Below are positions 21,949 through 33,200 of a stretch of DNA of 44,692 nt, piece after piece (positions within the stretch are counted from its first letter, which is position 1; every line of letters starts with the position of its first letter). The translations under genes were made by a program, and so were the position numbers. The DNA is from Porogramme epimiltina (taxonomy: Eukaryota; Basidiomycota; Agaricomycetes; Polyporales; Polyporaceae), in the NCBI GenBank assembly GCA_900155495.1, contig FTLJ01000748.1, positions 1 to 44,692 on the forward strand, read 5' to 3'. Below the pieces are notes generated by a model. That model saw nothing but the letters and a program-made list of their open reading frames with translations. It ran no database searches and was not told where the DNA came from.

Positions 21949-22593
21949 ATGTTCGCTCCCCAGCCCACCCGCGGACAGCTCCTCAAGGCCGCCCAGGGCC
22001 TCTGCGATGCCTTTTCCTCGAAAGCCGATGTCGAGACCCTCCTCTCCCACTTTTCCTCCACCCATCAGATTTCCGCCGTAGAGCACGGTCTTCCCGTCCT
22101 CGCACCCTTCATCGGACGCCCCTTCACAGGCCGAACCGGGCCCACGTCGGTCATGGCTTACTTTAACCTGCTCCGAGAACATCTCACGTACTCCGATATG
22201 TCCTTTGGTTCCTGGGTCGTCGACACCGACGCCCAGCGCGTCGCCCTCAAGGGCCGCGCCCGCTTCACCTGGGCCTCTGGCGAGGACCGGGGCAAGGACA
22301 CCTGGGAAGAGGAGTTCGCCTACATCCTCGACTTTGACCAGAACGCCAAGGTCACCGACTACCAGGTCTTCGCGGACTCTGGCGCAGCGTATCTCGCCCG
22401 CCGCGGAGAGCTCAAGCAACTGTCCAAGGCTGACCGCGGAGAGGTGTGTCCTTCCCACTCCCTCGTTCCCGTTCCGCCGGGACGCGGGCGCTCAGTGCTC
22501 CTTTGTCCCCACTATGTCACCGCCCCATAGGATGAGCTTACACAACCCACGGTGCGGAGCGATGACGCGAGCGATAAGACTCTAGTGGTGTAA
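21949..22593 (+). CDS. SnoaL/NTF2-like fold protein
   Basis: Exons 21949-22443 and 22531-22593 encode 185 aa. The N-terminal helices (LLKAAQGLCDAFSSKADVET) and the segment HGLPVLAPFIGRPFTGRTGP, followed by strands FGSWVVDTDAQRVALKGRAR, EEEFAYILDFD and AKVTDYQVFADSGAAYLARR, match the cone-shaped alpha+beta fold of the SnoaL/NTF2 superfamily as found in many fungal uncharacterised proteins. No catalytic residues can be assigned, and the family ranges from enzymes to ligand binders. There is no signal peptide. The last exon adds 20 polar residues. Confidence 0.75.
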
Positions 22594-23455
22594 ATCACGA
22601 GTCGAATATGGGCAAGTTCCAAGTTGTGTGAAGGATGTTCCTGTGCATCCGATGTATTTCTCCGTCGGAAGCCGTCGGCTTTAATTGAGTTGCCGGCATA
22701 GGTGGTATGGGTATGCACTGACACATTGACACATTGCAGTGGTGGACGAGTGGGGCGTATCTATGTACATTTCTAAGAACGTGTAGTACTATATGATCGT
22801 ACGTTCGCTTCGAGGTGATGGATCATGCTGAATATCTACTATCATACACTAGTTCCACCAGTCCCCCTGTGCGCAAACTTCGTCATGAAAATTGGGCAGC
22901 AGCTTATTAAAAACCGGTATGGACGTGAGTACACACCGATAGACATCGGGTGCCGTGTGTGCTGCGAGTCGCGATTGGGATGCAAGAGACTTGCTTCCTC
23001 CGGGAGTACCGGGTCGAACCTAGTAGAGACGACAGCAAGAACGGTGCTCTGAAGAGCGCCGTGGCGGTAAGATGTCCGACAACAAACGGAACTTAGTACA
23101 CATACACTGACCCGACTTCACAATGACAGAGCTTGGGTAGTGTTGAAGGAGGGTTACAAGATGTAACTTGAGTGCGTGCAGTGGCACGAACTATAGCAGC
23201 CTCCCGCTGTCACTTCATATCAGATTCCTACCAGTCTTTCGAGCCCATCTGCGCAAGAAAACCTTGATCCAATAGAACCATGTGGACATAGGCTAAGACC
23301 TAATAATAGAAAGTGCGTAATTTTCTACATGCACTTGCAAGAAGATCACACCAGGTGCTTGAGACACGGATATGGCATTGAGGGTCAGAAGTAAAGCAGT
23401 GACATTCACGAAACAAGATGACGAGACAAGGTCTTCCCGTGGCACGGTGCGAGAG
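22594..23455. other. Intergenic; left end of the tandem duplication
   Basis: 862 bp without a gene. From about 23040 to 23455 it is the 3' flank of the first F-box paralog and is similar to 25790-26173, the 3' flank of the second paralog. For example, a stretch CTTGGGTAGTGTT followed by GGAGG and TTACAAG recurs about 2.7 kb later. Confidence 0.55.
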
Positions 23456-25259
23456 CTAGTTATTGGTCGTTTCCAACTGTGTCGAGTGCGTGAACATTAG
23501 TTCTACTTCCAGCGACGGGAAACGAAAGAGACCTACACAAATCACTTGATGCAGTCCACTGGACACAAGGAACGCGGCAGACGGCTGAGTCGCGTCGCTG
23601 CCTTCCAATACAACAGTCTTGCAAAATGCACGGTACGGTAACCGGGACTGCACTGTGCCATGCCAGAAAGCGCGAGGCTGGTTGATCACACTGCCCACGT
23701 CGATCTCGTCGCCGATGTCCTGCAGCTGGCCCGGCCGTGGCAGCACATACTTGTGCATGTCGAAGACATGGATCTTCATCTCGGAGCGCTTCAATCCGGT
23801 GACCTCCGAGGGAGCGAGTGCGGTCGCGGAGATCACGGACACGGCACACAGGGACCCCAGGACCGACATGCCGACGTACCCTCGAGGGACGAATAAGATG
23901 CGTGCGCCCTCGGGTCCCCAATTTCCCCATGGGATCATCCAATCCAAGCCTTCAGCCTGAGGAGCGCCCTCGAGTTGCTTGATGAGGGTGGCGATAGGAA
24001 TCACGAACAAGATTCCAGCCCGCTCTACGGGGTCGCCTAAACCGAAGTACTTGAGCTCCAAAACCGCTGCATATGGGTTGTGTTGGAGGGCGAATTGACC
24101 ATAGAGGGGGGGAGAGGAGTGTCGGATACGACAGTTGATGTCTTGCCTCCCCACGTCCCTAAGGTCGGGCGACGATACCGCTTACTTGCGGTGGATTCAC
24201 TTTGGGGATCGATTTCATTGACTGTGAGCCCTTCGTCCTCCACCCTGAGAAAATGAGTAGAGTCCAAGATGTACCACCACAGGTCTGGATATCCGGGGTC
24301 GGTATCATCCTGCAAGACATGAGCAAATGGCATACACCCCAACAGCTGGGATGAACTTTCGACGCACATAAAATCCATCCTGCCAGACCTCTTCGCCCGT
24401 CTTCCAATTGTATACATTCACATCAGTAGACTCTCCGATGACTGTCCACGCAATGAGATCACCGTAGATCTGAACGCGGTCCCAGGGCTCGAGGGTAGGG
24501 TTCAATCCGGACCCGGTTATAGGCTCGAGTCGTGGAACTTGGGCAAGAGGGTGGGCTACTCCATTCCGGGAGATAGACAGCAGCCAGCATTGAGGCGTGC
24601 TTTTGCGCACCAAGTAAACATTAGAACGTGCTCGCAATTGAACAACAAAATCGGCTCACTCTCCCAGTTCGAGTGCCGTAACAACGAGCAGGTCTTGGAC
24701 GATGTCCACGGCACAGGAGTCAATGTGACGGGCAGCTGCACCACAATTCCCGAGATTGACAACCCACTCTTGAGCGGCGATGCCTCCGGGTGAGAACTCG
24801 GGCTGAATTATAGTGAGTGAGATCACACCGCTCGCGTCCTGGGTCTGGTATACGATGGCGTCCCCATTACGGTAGAGCAGGTGCCCCGATTTGCAATCCG
24901 TAGGGAACCTGTTGACGTCACTGGACTCGAAGGAGGCCCGGTACGCCCTAAGAGCCTTCAAGCGCGCCGTATTAGTGCCTTGTTTCTCTAAAGGTGACGG
25001 AGCCTCGATCAATGCAGCCCGTCGGAGCGCAATCTTGTATTGCAATTCAGGGGTGTACTTCACCACCTTTGCAAGCGAGGTGCACGTCTGATAAAGGGAT
25101 GCCGTCATAACTGGGTCGAGACTTTATAGGTAGACAACGAGTCACCTGCTGGCAAGCCAGGAGATCATCAATCTCGAGGTCTGCAAGAATAAGAACTTGC
25201 AATTCTTCTGGAAAGGCCAGAATACGAAGCTTTCTGCTAGGCGTAGGGTTGGGAGCCAT
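23456..25259 (-). CDS. F-box protein, paralog 1
   Basis: Probable substrate-recognition subunit of an SCF ubiquitin ligase. Minus-strand exons are 25259-25146, 25087-24660, 24599-24368, 24309-24186 and 24141-23456, giving 527 aa. The F-box lies at about residues 6-55: RILAFPEELQVLILADLEID, then DLLACQQTCTSLAKVV, ending TPELQYKIAL. The rest contains repeated strands and Trp motifs (AAQEWVVNLGNC, WDRVQIYGDLIAW, VYNWKTGEEVWQ, DLWWYILDSTHFL, ARILFVPRGYVGMSVLGS), suggesting a beta-propeller-like sensor; the substrate is unknown. Intron 4 is 44 nt and carries a net 13-nt deletion relative to paralog 2. Read without splicing, this looks like a frameshift, but splicing restores the frame. The ATG follows a TATA box by about 50 nt. 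The upstream GTG reading is not needed. Confidence 0.85.
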
Positions 25260-25309
25260 CCGGATGGGAAGAAGAGAGTAACGGGGTGAGCTTCGCACGA
25301 GCGGGTGCC

Positions 25310-25409
25310 TTTATACAAAATCGCGTTCCATTGTGTCCGCCGAGCTCAGAGAATCGAGCAATCGTTGTTTTTGCGCCCTCCCATATCATACACGTGTCTT
25401 TATCACGTG
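25310..25409 (-). promoter_or_regulatory. Promoter of F-box paralog 1 (TATAAA plus paired CACGTG)
   Basis: TATAAA (minus strand, 25310-25315) lies about 50 nt before the ATG. Two CACGTG boxes at 25391-25396 and 25404-25409 are spaced 13 bp start to start. The same spacing occurs in paralog 2 although the sequence around them has diverged. CACGTG is the standard site for bHLH factors such as Cbf1 or USF relatives. Confidence 0.65.
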
Positions 25410-25761
25410 GTCGCGTTTAGATGACCCTTCTTCCGAATACGGTAGTAGCGTCTCGTACAAGTCGGAGTCGCAGACACGGCGCGCATGGCGCCGCCTGAGT
25501 CTTGACACGTGCGTGACACTCTTTGTAACTGTTTTGATGCGGCATAAAGAGTCGTTTGTAGCTAGCCCATGACATTTAAGAAAGGGAGCCAATTTCCTCC
25601 CAATTTTCTGCGCCAAGAAATGTTGTAACGCACGCTGTGAGAATGACACCTAGGATTCGAATTTGCAGACCATATGCATCGCTTGCGGACGAGGTGTGTC
25701 CCGGCTACCGAAAACACTACCACTGTCTATGCGTCAACTGCAGCTCAACGGGTCGATCATC

Positions 25762-25786
25762 GAGGGTCCTACGAACGTGCACGTCG
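25762..25786 (+). pseudogene. Relic resembling exon 2 of the short-chain dehydrogenase gene
   Basis: GAGGGTCCTACGAACGTGCA and the next five bases match 22 of 25 positions of the intact dehydrogenase gene at 29086-29110. The relic sits upstream of paralog 1, as the real gene sits upstream of paralog 2. This suggests that the ancestral duplicated unit contained the dehydrogenase and that this copy has eroded. The similarity is short, so chance is not excluded. Confidence 0.45.
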
Positions 25787-26173
25787 AACGGAACTTAATA
25801 CTCAGTCACTAACCAGGCTTCACAACGACAGAGGTTGGGTAGTGTTAGTAAAGGAGGATTACAAGGTGTAGCTTGAGTGTGTGGAGTGGCGCAAACTATA
25901 TCCTCCCATTGTCACTTGATATCAGATTCCTGCTAGTCTTTCGAGCCTATCTGCACAAGGAGTACGCCCGAGACTTAAGCCTTGGAACTATGTGGACACG
26001 GGCAATGAACTAACAGTAGACAGTGTACAATTTCCTACATGCACTTGCAGACAGAACGTACCAGGTGCTTGGAACATGGATATGACATTGAGGGTCAGGG
26101 TACAAAAAGTAAAGCAGGAGCATTCGCGAAACAAGATGGCAAGACAAATTCTTCCCGTGGCACGACGCGAGAG

Positions 26174-27989
26174 CTAGTTGGGAGTCGACGACTGTGTCAA
26201 GTGGGTGAACATAAGTTTTGCTTCGAGCGACGGGAAACGAAAGAGACTCACGCAAGTCATATGGTACAGCCCACTAGCCATGAGGAATGCGGCAGACGGC
26301 TGGGTCGCGTCCGCGCCTTCCAACACAACAGTTTTGCAAAATGCACGATACGGGAACCGGGCCTGCACCGGGCCTGCGAAAGCGCAAGGCCTGTTAATCA
26401 CACTACCCACGTCGATCTCGTCGCCAGTGTCCTGCAGCTGGCCCGGTCGGGGTAGCACATACTTGTGTAGGTCGAATACGTGGACCTTCATCTCGGAGCG
26501 CTTCAACCCGGTGGCCTCCGAGGGACTGAGCGCGGTCGCAGAAATCACAGAGACCGCACACAGAGACCCCAGAGTCGACACGCCGACATATCCCCGAGGG
26601 ATGGATAGGATGCGCGCGCCCTCGACACCCCATTGTTCCCATGGGAGAGCGGGAGTCCCATTCGGGCCTTCGGGAACGCTCTCGAGTTGCTTCACGAGGG
26701 TGGCGATGGGGACTACGATCAAGACTGGGCTGCTCTCGCTGGCGTCATTTGGATTAATGCACTTGAGTGCCAGAACGGTCGTATCCGGATCGTGTAGTAG
26801 GGCCAATTGACCACCGATGGGGGTAGAGGGATGCTGGATATAACATTTGACGTCTTGCGCTCCCACGCCGTTGGCAGGGATCGGGAGCTCGAGGCGACAC
26901 CACCGCTTACTTACGGTAGATACGCTTTGAGGATCGATTTCATTGACAGTGAGCACGGTGCTCTCCATCTTGAGAACATGAGTAGAGTCCAGGATGTAGC
27001 ACCACAGGTCTTCGAACCCAGGCTCGTCTTCATCCTGTATGATATTGAGTACCTCTGGAATGAGCAAACGGCATACCCCCTGACAGCTGGAGTGAGCGTT
27101 CAACGCACATAATATCCATCCTGCCAGATCTCTCGGCCCGTCTTCCAATTGTAAACAGTCAAATCAGTAGACTCTCCAATGATGGACCACGCAATGAGGT
27201 CCCCGCAGATCTGAACGCGGTCCCAGACATCGATGGAGGGATTCAACTCAGCCACAGGCTCGAATCGTGGAGCCCTGGCAAGAGGGTGCGCTACTCCATT
27301 CTGTGAGATAGACAGCAGCCAGCATTGAGCCATCCTTTTGTGCATCGGGTGAACATCAGAACGTGCTAGCGATCGGACGACAAAATCCACTCACTCTCCC
27401 AGCTCGAGCGTGGTAACGACAAGCAGGTCTTGAGCGACGTCCACGGCGCAAGAGTTGATGGAATAAAAGGGTGTCCCACAATTCCCCAGATTGACAACCC
27501 ATTCTTGAGCGGCGATGCCTCCGGGTGAGAACCCAGGCTGAGTTATAGTGAGCGAGATGACACCGCCCGCGTCCTGGGTCTGGTATACGATGACATCCCC
27601 GGCACAGTGGAGCCTGTGCCCCGACTTGTTCCGGGGGATCGTGGAGATGTCGCTGGACTCGAAGAAGGTCTGGTACGCCCTAAGAGCCTTCAAGCGCGTT
27701 GCGATGCCCTGCTTCTCTGAAGGTGATGATGCGGCCTCGACCAACGCGACTCGTCGGAGCGCAATCTTGTACTGTAGTTCGGGAGCGTCCTTCACCACCT
27801 TGGAAAGCGAGGTGCACGTCTGATAGGAGAGTAATGTTACAGCTGGCCTCGAGGTCTCATAGGTGGACGAGTCACCTGCTGGCACGCCAAGAGGTCGTCG
27901 ATGTCGAGGTCTGTGAGAATAAGAACTTGCAACTCTTCTGGAAAGGCTAGAATATGAAGCCTTCTACTGGGGGTTGGGGGAAGAGCCAT
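26174..27989 (-). CDS. F-box protein, paralog 2
   Basis: Minus-strand exons are 27989-27876, 27819-27395, 27334-27109, 27034-26911 and 26853-26174, giving 522 aa. It has the same five-exon plan and F-box (HILAFPEELQVLILTDLDID) as paralog 1, with matching motifs AAQEWVVNLGNC, WDRVQ, VYNWKTGREIWQ, DLWCYILDSTH and ARILSIPRGYVGVSTLGS. The last third is nearly the same (SVISATALSPSEATGLKRSE, VFDLHKYVLPRPGQLQD, VLEGADATQPSAAFL). Intron 4 is 57 nt and open, so retention would add 19 residues without a stop. That paralog 1 has lost 13 nt here supports its being an intron. An SCF adaptor role is inferred from the F-box; the target is unknown. Confidence 0.87.
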
Positions 27990-28039
27990 CCCGGTGAGAA
28001 GAAGAGCGCAAGGGGGAGAGTTTCGCAAGAGCGATTGCC

Positions 28040-28136
28040 TTTATATGAAGTCGGGTTTCATTAATAGTGTCTGTCCCAGAGAGTCGAACAATTGACGATT
28101 TCGCGCCCTGGTCTATACACGTGTCTGCATCACGTG
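28040..28136 (-). promoter_or_regulatory. Promoter of F-box paralog 2 (TATAAA plus paired CACGTG)
   Basis: TATAAA (minus strand, 28040-28045) lies about 50 nt before the ATG. CACGTG boxes are at 28118-28123 and 28131-28136, 13 bp start to start as in paralog 1. The following TCGCGTTTAGA is also conserved between the two promoters. Confidence 0.65.
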
Positions 28137-28330
28137 GTCGCGTTTAGAAGACCCTCCTTCCAAATAGGGCAGCAACAATTCGCGTAAGTCGCAGTGTCGA
28201 ACGCCTCAATGACGTCCACCATTCTCGCTTGCAGACCATCACTCATGGATCAGGTTTGCTCCAGCTACCGAAAACACTATTACTCTGTGCGTGCGTCAGC
28301 TACGACTCAGGCCATTTTCCTGTACACAAT

Positions 28331-28753
28331 ATGGCCGAGTCTACGCACGGCACGTCGCTTCCGCAGGTACTTGAGCTCGAGAATAGAGTACGCCTCAGGA
28401 GACTCCACCCAGCAATCAACCTCGTCTTGGCCCTTCTCGACGATCAAACGTTCAATCAAGACACCGTACCACTACCTGCGAAAAAGGACCTGCTGACAAG
28501 TCCTTTAACCAGGGCGACCTTCCAAAGGATGCTGATGCACTCGTCCATCACGATCAATTCTGAACCTCCATCACGCAATGCATCTTTACGCGGTCCTCGC
28601 GTGCAACACGACCGACGACACCTCGCTCTCTGTTGTAGGTCAAGAATTTGTGCTACAACAATGGCAGCATATTGTGAATTCGGTTGTGCCAAGCAGAAGC
28701 GTGCATGCTATAGTACTGGCACCGACAGCCTTCGAAGAGGTGGTCGATTTTAA
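28331..28753 (+). CDS. Uncertain open frame, possible gene remnant
   Basis: An ATG-initiated frame of 140 codons. The first 75 residues (VLELENRVRLRRLHPAINLV, LALLDDQTFN) look protein-like, while the end is basic and cysteine-rich as in out-of-frame sequence. A second overlapping frame at 28578-28802 reads VVGQEFVLQQWQHIVNSVV and also looks coding, so a two-exon gene or a decayed one is possible. No family recognised. Confidence 0.2.
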   Translation: MAESTHGTSLPQVLELENRVRLRRLHPAINLVLALLDDQTFNQDTVPLPAKKDLLTSPLTRATFQRMLMHSSITINSEPPSRNASLRGPRVQHDRRHLALCCRSRICATTMAAYCEFGCAKQKRACYSTGTDSLRRGGRF

Positions 28754-28891
28754 GGATATCTCTTTCGACAACTATTCGCGTACGGTGCGATCATCGCCAT
28801 AACAGATGTCCGGGTATGTGCAGTATCTGGTCTTCGTATAAAGATGGACCTCATTGATCATTTCCGCGCAAAGGTCCGACTTGAAATCATC

Positions 28892-29983
28892 ATGGCAGTC
28901 TCCTATGCTGTCGTCGGTGCATCTCGTGGCATTGGCCTGGAGTTCGTTCGTCAGCTCGTAAGGTGTTTTATTTGTTATGCAGCTAAGCACAGGACTCATC
29001 TTTCATCCAGGCCGCTCGTCCTGACACGCTGGTGTTTGCACTCGTACGGGACAGTAAAACATCGACCCATCTGAACACTGCTATAGAGGGTCTCACGAAC
29101 GTACACGTCGTAGACGCAGACGTGGCCGACTATGCATCCCTAGAGGTATGCCACATGTTCTACTAGAGACGCAGTCCCCTCAAATGAGGTTGCTTTCCCG
29201 TCAAGCGTGCCGCTCAGCAAGTCAGCCAAATCTCTGGGGGGAAACTCGACTGCTTGATCCACAACGCCGCCAGGATGGATGCCGGCACGCTGTACAAAGA
29301 CTTCGATAGCTTGTATGTACCCCCTCCGTAACGAACCTTCTCTGAACGGAACTTCTGAAAACCACCGTGTAGCGATAACGTAGATGACCTCGACGCCGAC
29401 TTCATCGACGCAGTAAGTCTCTTCCCCCCTCCACGCAACCCCGGCTGACACACGCCTCCCCTCCCTCCAGTTCAAAACCAACGCGCTCGGCGTAGTCCAC
29501 ACCATCCGCGCCTTCCTCCCCCTCCTGCGCGCCGCCCCAACGCGCAAGATCGCCGTCGTCGCCTCCGAGGGCGGCAACCCCGCGTTCGTGCGCAAGGCCG
29601 CGCTCGACGCCATGGCCGCGTACGGCATGTCCAAGGGCGCCGCGCTCGTCGCGACAGCCAAGTGGGCCGTTGCGCTCGCGCCAGAGCGCTTCGCCGTCGC
29701 CTCGCTCAGCCCCGGCCTCGTCGACACCACGGGCACCGTCGGCCCCGCGGGCGACCCCGCCGCGAAGGCCGCCCTCGAGGGTCTCGTCGACACCTTCAGG
29801 CGGAGCGGGTTCCCCGTCAAGGTGCTCACGCCCGAGCGGTCCGTCGCGCTGCTGTTGAAGGCGGTCGACGGGCTCAAGCCGAAGCATAACGGGCGGTTCC
29901 TCGCCCCGACGCTGGAGGCGAACTTGGGCGTCATCCGAGGGAAGATCTTCTCTCTCATCGGCCCCATCCTCATGGCGGCGTGA
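28892..29983 (+). CDS. Short-chain dehydrogenase/reductase
   Basis: NAD(P)-dependent oxidoreductase of the classical SDR superfamily; the substrate cannot be told from sequence. Exons 28892-28957, 29011-29145, 29206-29312, 29373-29412 and 29471-29983 encode 286 aa. The Rossmann motif GASRGIGLEF is at residues 9-18, VVDADVADYASLE follows, CLIHNAARMDAG matches the NNAG-type motif, KTNALGVVHTIRAFLPLL carries the helix-4 Asn, the catalytic Ser lies in VVASEGG, and the active-site YGMSKGA provides Tyr and Lys. SPGLVDTTGT follows. The last exon has markedly higher GC than the first four. An ATG 45 bp upstream is possible, but the fold starts here. Confidence 0.9.
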
Positions 29984-30267
29984 GTGGCGCCGCAGAGGGT
30001 CCTCATTTTCGTTTGTAAAGCAACTTTGCTCCATGTGGTGATGTTCGCCGAAACAGAGTAATCTACACAGTTGTATAATCGTACACGTGCATGCGGTCGT
30101 CATAATTGTATGGCCTGGTCGTGAAGTTGTCGTTGCATCTTAACCGAATCGCGGAATAACCGAAAAGGGATCCTTCTTAACTTCCGCTCCAGCCTCCGGA
30201 GCACCGTCTAGAATGTTGCGCTGTCAGGTTACACCTTGAGCATTTGGCTCTAGCACCCGTGTGCCCT

Positions 30268-33200
30268 TTAAACGGGCCACGATTGTGCGCGGACGCTCTG
30301 GATCCACGCAGCGTTCCCATGCGGGTACTGCCAACGCAAGGTCAGCCATTGGCTTCCTCCCGCCCGACCGCGAAGAAAAAACACACGCACCTGCCAGGTC
30401 ATCACCCCACCATCTTCCAGGGCCACAAGGCACACACACAAGGGGAGCAGCTCCGATCAGCACCGCACCGCACCAGAAGCGGACGAAAGAAGAAAAAAAG
30501 GGAGCACAAAACTCAGAGGAAGGACTCACTCCAACCCTGGTTCTTCGCCTGCGCGACGCACCCCGCGAGCGTCGCGGGGGCGATGTACCCGCCGCTGTCC
30601 TCGTCCGCGGTCGTCGCGGGCTTCCCGATCACGAGCTTGCTCGCGGGCACGCCGTTCGCGATGATCTGGAAGAGCGCGGTCTGCGGCCAGGTGCTCGACG
30701 ACGCCGTCAGCAGGCCCGCGCAGGTGGAGTACTCGGACTGGCCCTCTGCCGTGCCGCGCGGACGCGGGGAAAGGTGACGTCAGCACGCGAGCCTGTCTGG
30801 CGGGAGAAGCGGGGAAGGAAGGGGACCCCGGGAGCGCTTACGGTTGTAAAATTGGACATTGTACTGGCGGAGGGGAAGAGGCGTGTTAGACAAAGTGGCG
30901 CGGGCGGAGGCGGGAGCACGCGACCCACCCAGTCGATCAGGCTCCCGACTTGCGCGTGAACCTTCAAGTACCCGCCGCCAGGGTAGAAGCTTGGGGTGAA
31001 CCTGGATGACGTCATGATTAACGATGGGCCTTGCCATACTGGCTACACCGCCAACTCAAATTGAGGTATTTTTAAGCTTGGGCGCCGGGCGCTGTGTGAT
31101 GTGCAGTGCTAGACCCTTGTGGTTGCCTCATAACGTCATATCAAGCTTATGGCCGCAGATTTGGGTGCCCCAAAAAGACGCACAGACACCTAGTTAATAT
31201 TTTGTCTCAGATGTGTCGCGAGGCCCTACGTGGACATTGCCCGTATGTCCCGACCACGTTCCTGGGTAACACTATGGGGTACCTATTGATTATGTTGAGC
31301 ATCACATCCTACGTTTCTCGCCATGCTTCTCTTACCAGCCACGTCTCTCTTCTTTCAGACAGTTCAGTATGCCTCTCTCCGAGTGCACAAGCTTGCCATC
31401 CACATATGCAGGCTTTGTTGCTCTCCACGAGGAGAATACATTACATTGTAGTTAGCGTAGGAATAACGTTCAAACGACACATCATCGTGCCCCTGTTGTA
31501 GGTTGCTACTAATGCAATAATTGTATGAGCGCAAATGTATGAATGGGACTGCAGAAGAGGCTGCAAGGACGTCGCAGACGTTCTTGCGGAGTTGTGTTCA
31601 TTTTGGTTGCATTATGCTAGGCACGGTTCTTTCTATAAGGTGGATAAAGCAGCTTATCAAGGACACGCATATCGTTCGGAACGTCTCAATTCGAAGCACG
31701 TAGGCATGTATTAGTGGACGGGCAAAATGTCTGCAGAATTACGGAGATAATACTGTAAATCATCGGAAGAGAAAAGGATGATTAGAAAGTAGCCCAAAGC
31801 ACTCGATGTCGGAGAAAGTAAGGGGTCGAGAACAATGCCCTGCACTAAGGTGTGTGGGACGGGGTTGGTACATAGCCCCACGATGCGTCAGCACTGACGT
31901 TCGCCATGAACTTCTTGCACGTGATGCGGAACGTCAATGACATCGGGTTGGTGTGGAGGTATGGTAGACGAAGGTCAATGTGTGATGTATGAGGAATGGA
32001 GTCACTGCTTGGCCCTGACACGACGACGCGTCCTGGTAGCTGTAGGCACAGAGCTAGGCCCGGGATCCTGGCGAGCCGACTCAGTGGAAAGAGCACGAAT
32101 CCATGGCTCCTGGCTGCCATACTCGATGGGACGCGAGAAGAGAAGGTCGGGTTCACCATACTTGGTCTTATCAGCTTCGTAAAGTGCTTGATAGAAGCTG
32201 GAGGGAGTATTTCACCGAGGTGTACGATGTAGAAACATATAGAAGTACGCTTACGCTGTTCTCTCTGACGGAGATTCGAATTGTCCTTCAGTCTTCTTCA
32301 GAAATTTATCGACTTTGAGCCAAAATGAATCTTCCAGAGCCACTGTCCCTTTGTCGGTCGTATTATTTGATTGGGCTTTGTCCGAGGAAATCTCAGCAGC
32401 GACAGTGCGCTGCAAAGGGTGTATCAGTGTGTATAGACGTGAGTTCAAAGAAAGAAAGAACATACAATCGCTGCGACGCGTATATACATGACTGCTGTTG
32501 ACTTCACCTTGGTGGGGCTAAGTATAGCCGCAGTAAGTGACGCAATATCGACCGCAACCTTTGGGGACGAGGAGAGCGTCTCGGCAATCTATTGAGATGA
32601 ATGTGAATGCACAGTGGAACTACGAGAGCACTTTATTCGACGTACCTTGGCTTTGAAGTGAGCCCGACAGTTTGTAAGAGCTTTGCTGATCAACTGTTCA
32701 ACCTGGTCGCAGCGTCCCGTTTCGTGAGCTGGTGGGACACCTTCGACACCAAGTGACCGCATCGTACTCTGCAACTCAATCAGCGCAATAATACACGAGA
32801 TTAAACATAGACTAACTCACAAGGACCATTGTGGGTGCGTTGGGGTTCCTATACGCAGCAATGACAGGAGACAATAGATAGGTCCAGGCATAATCGTTGC
32901 AAGTCTTCTACTTGCGCCGAGACGCCAATATCTGGTGTTAGTACTGTTCGCTTTTTGATAATATGTACACCGTTCACTCACCCGCAGAGTATCTGGGATT
33001 GTATACTCCATTGAGGCCATCATGTGTTGAAGCATGTCGTGGCATTCGAGAGTTAACCCGTACTGTTGAGCTCGTTGTTCTTCTATGCCAGCCTGGACAG
33101 GGAACCGTTCATCATAGAGGGAGTTGTAGTGAATTGATAACGTACCTTAACGAAGTTATCCAGGCTGATCTCTGACCGCACAGTCAGCCTTCGGAATCTC

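Larger units (their letters stand above)
22960..28310. repeat. Tandem segmental duplication (two units of about 2.6-2.8 kb)
   Basis: Unit 1 (about 22,960-25,745) and unit 2 (about 25,745-28,310) each contain a 3' flank, an F-box gene and its promoter in the same order and strand. Similarity covers coding and non-coding parts: the 3' flank (23,100 vs 25,810), promoter (25,380 vs 28,105) and distal upstream sequence sharing CTACCGAAAACACTA (25,700 vs 28,265). Boundaries are approximate. Confidence 0.85.

Noticed and set aside
23456..24417. F-box paralog 1 as a frameshifted pseudogene
   Set aside because: The apparent shift coincides with a 44-nt GT-AG intron conserved in position in paralog 2; spliced, the frame is intact.
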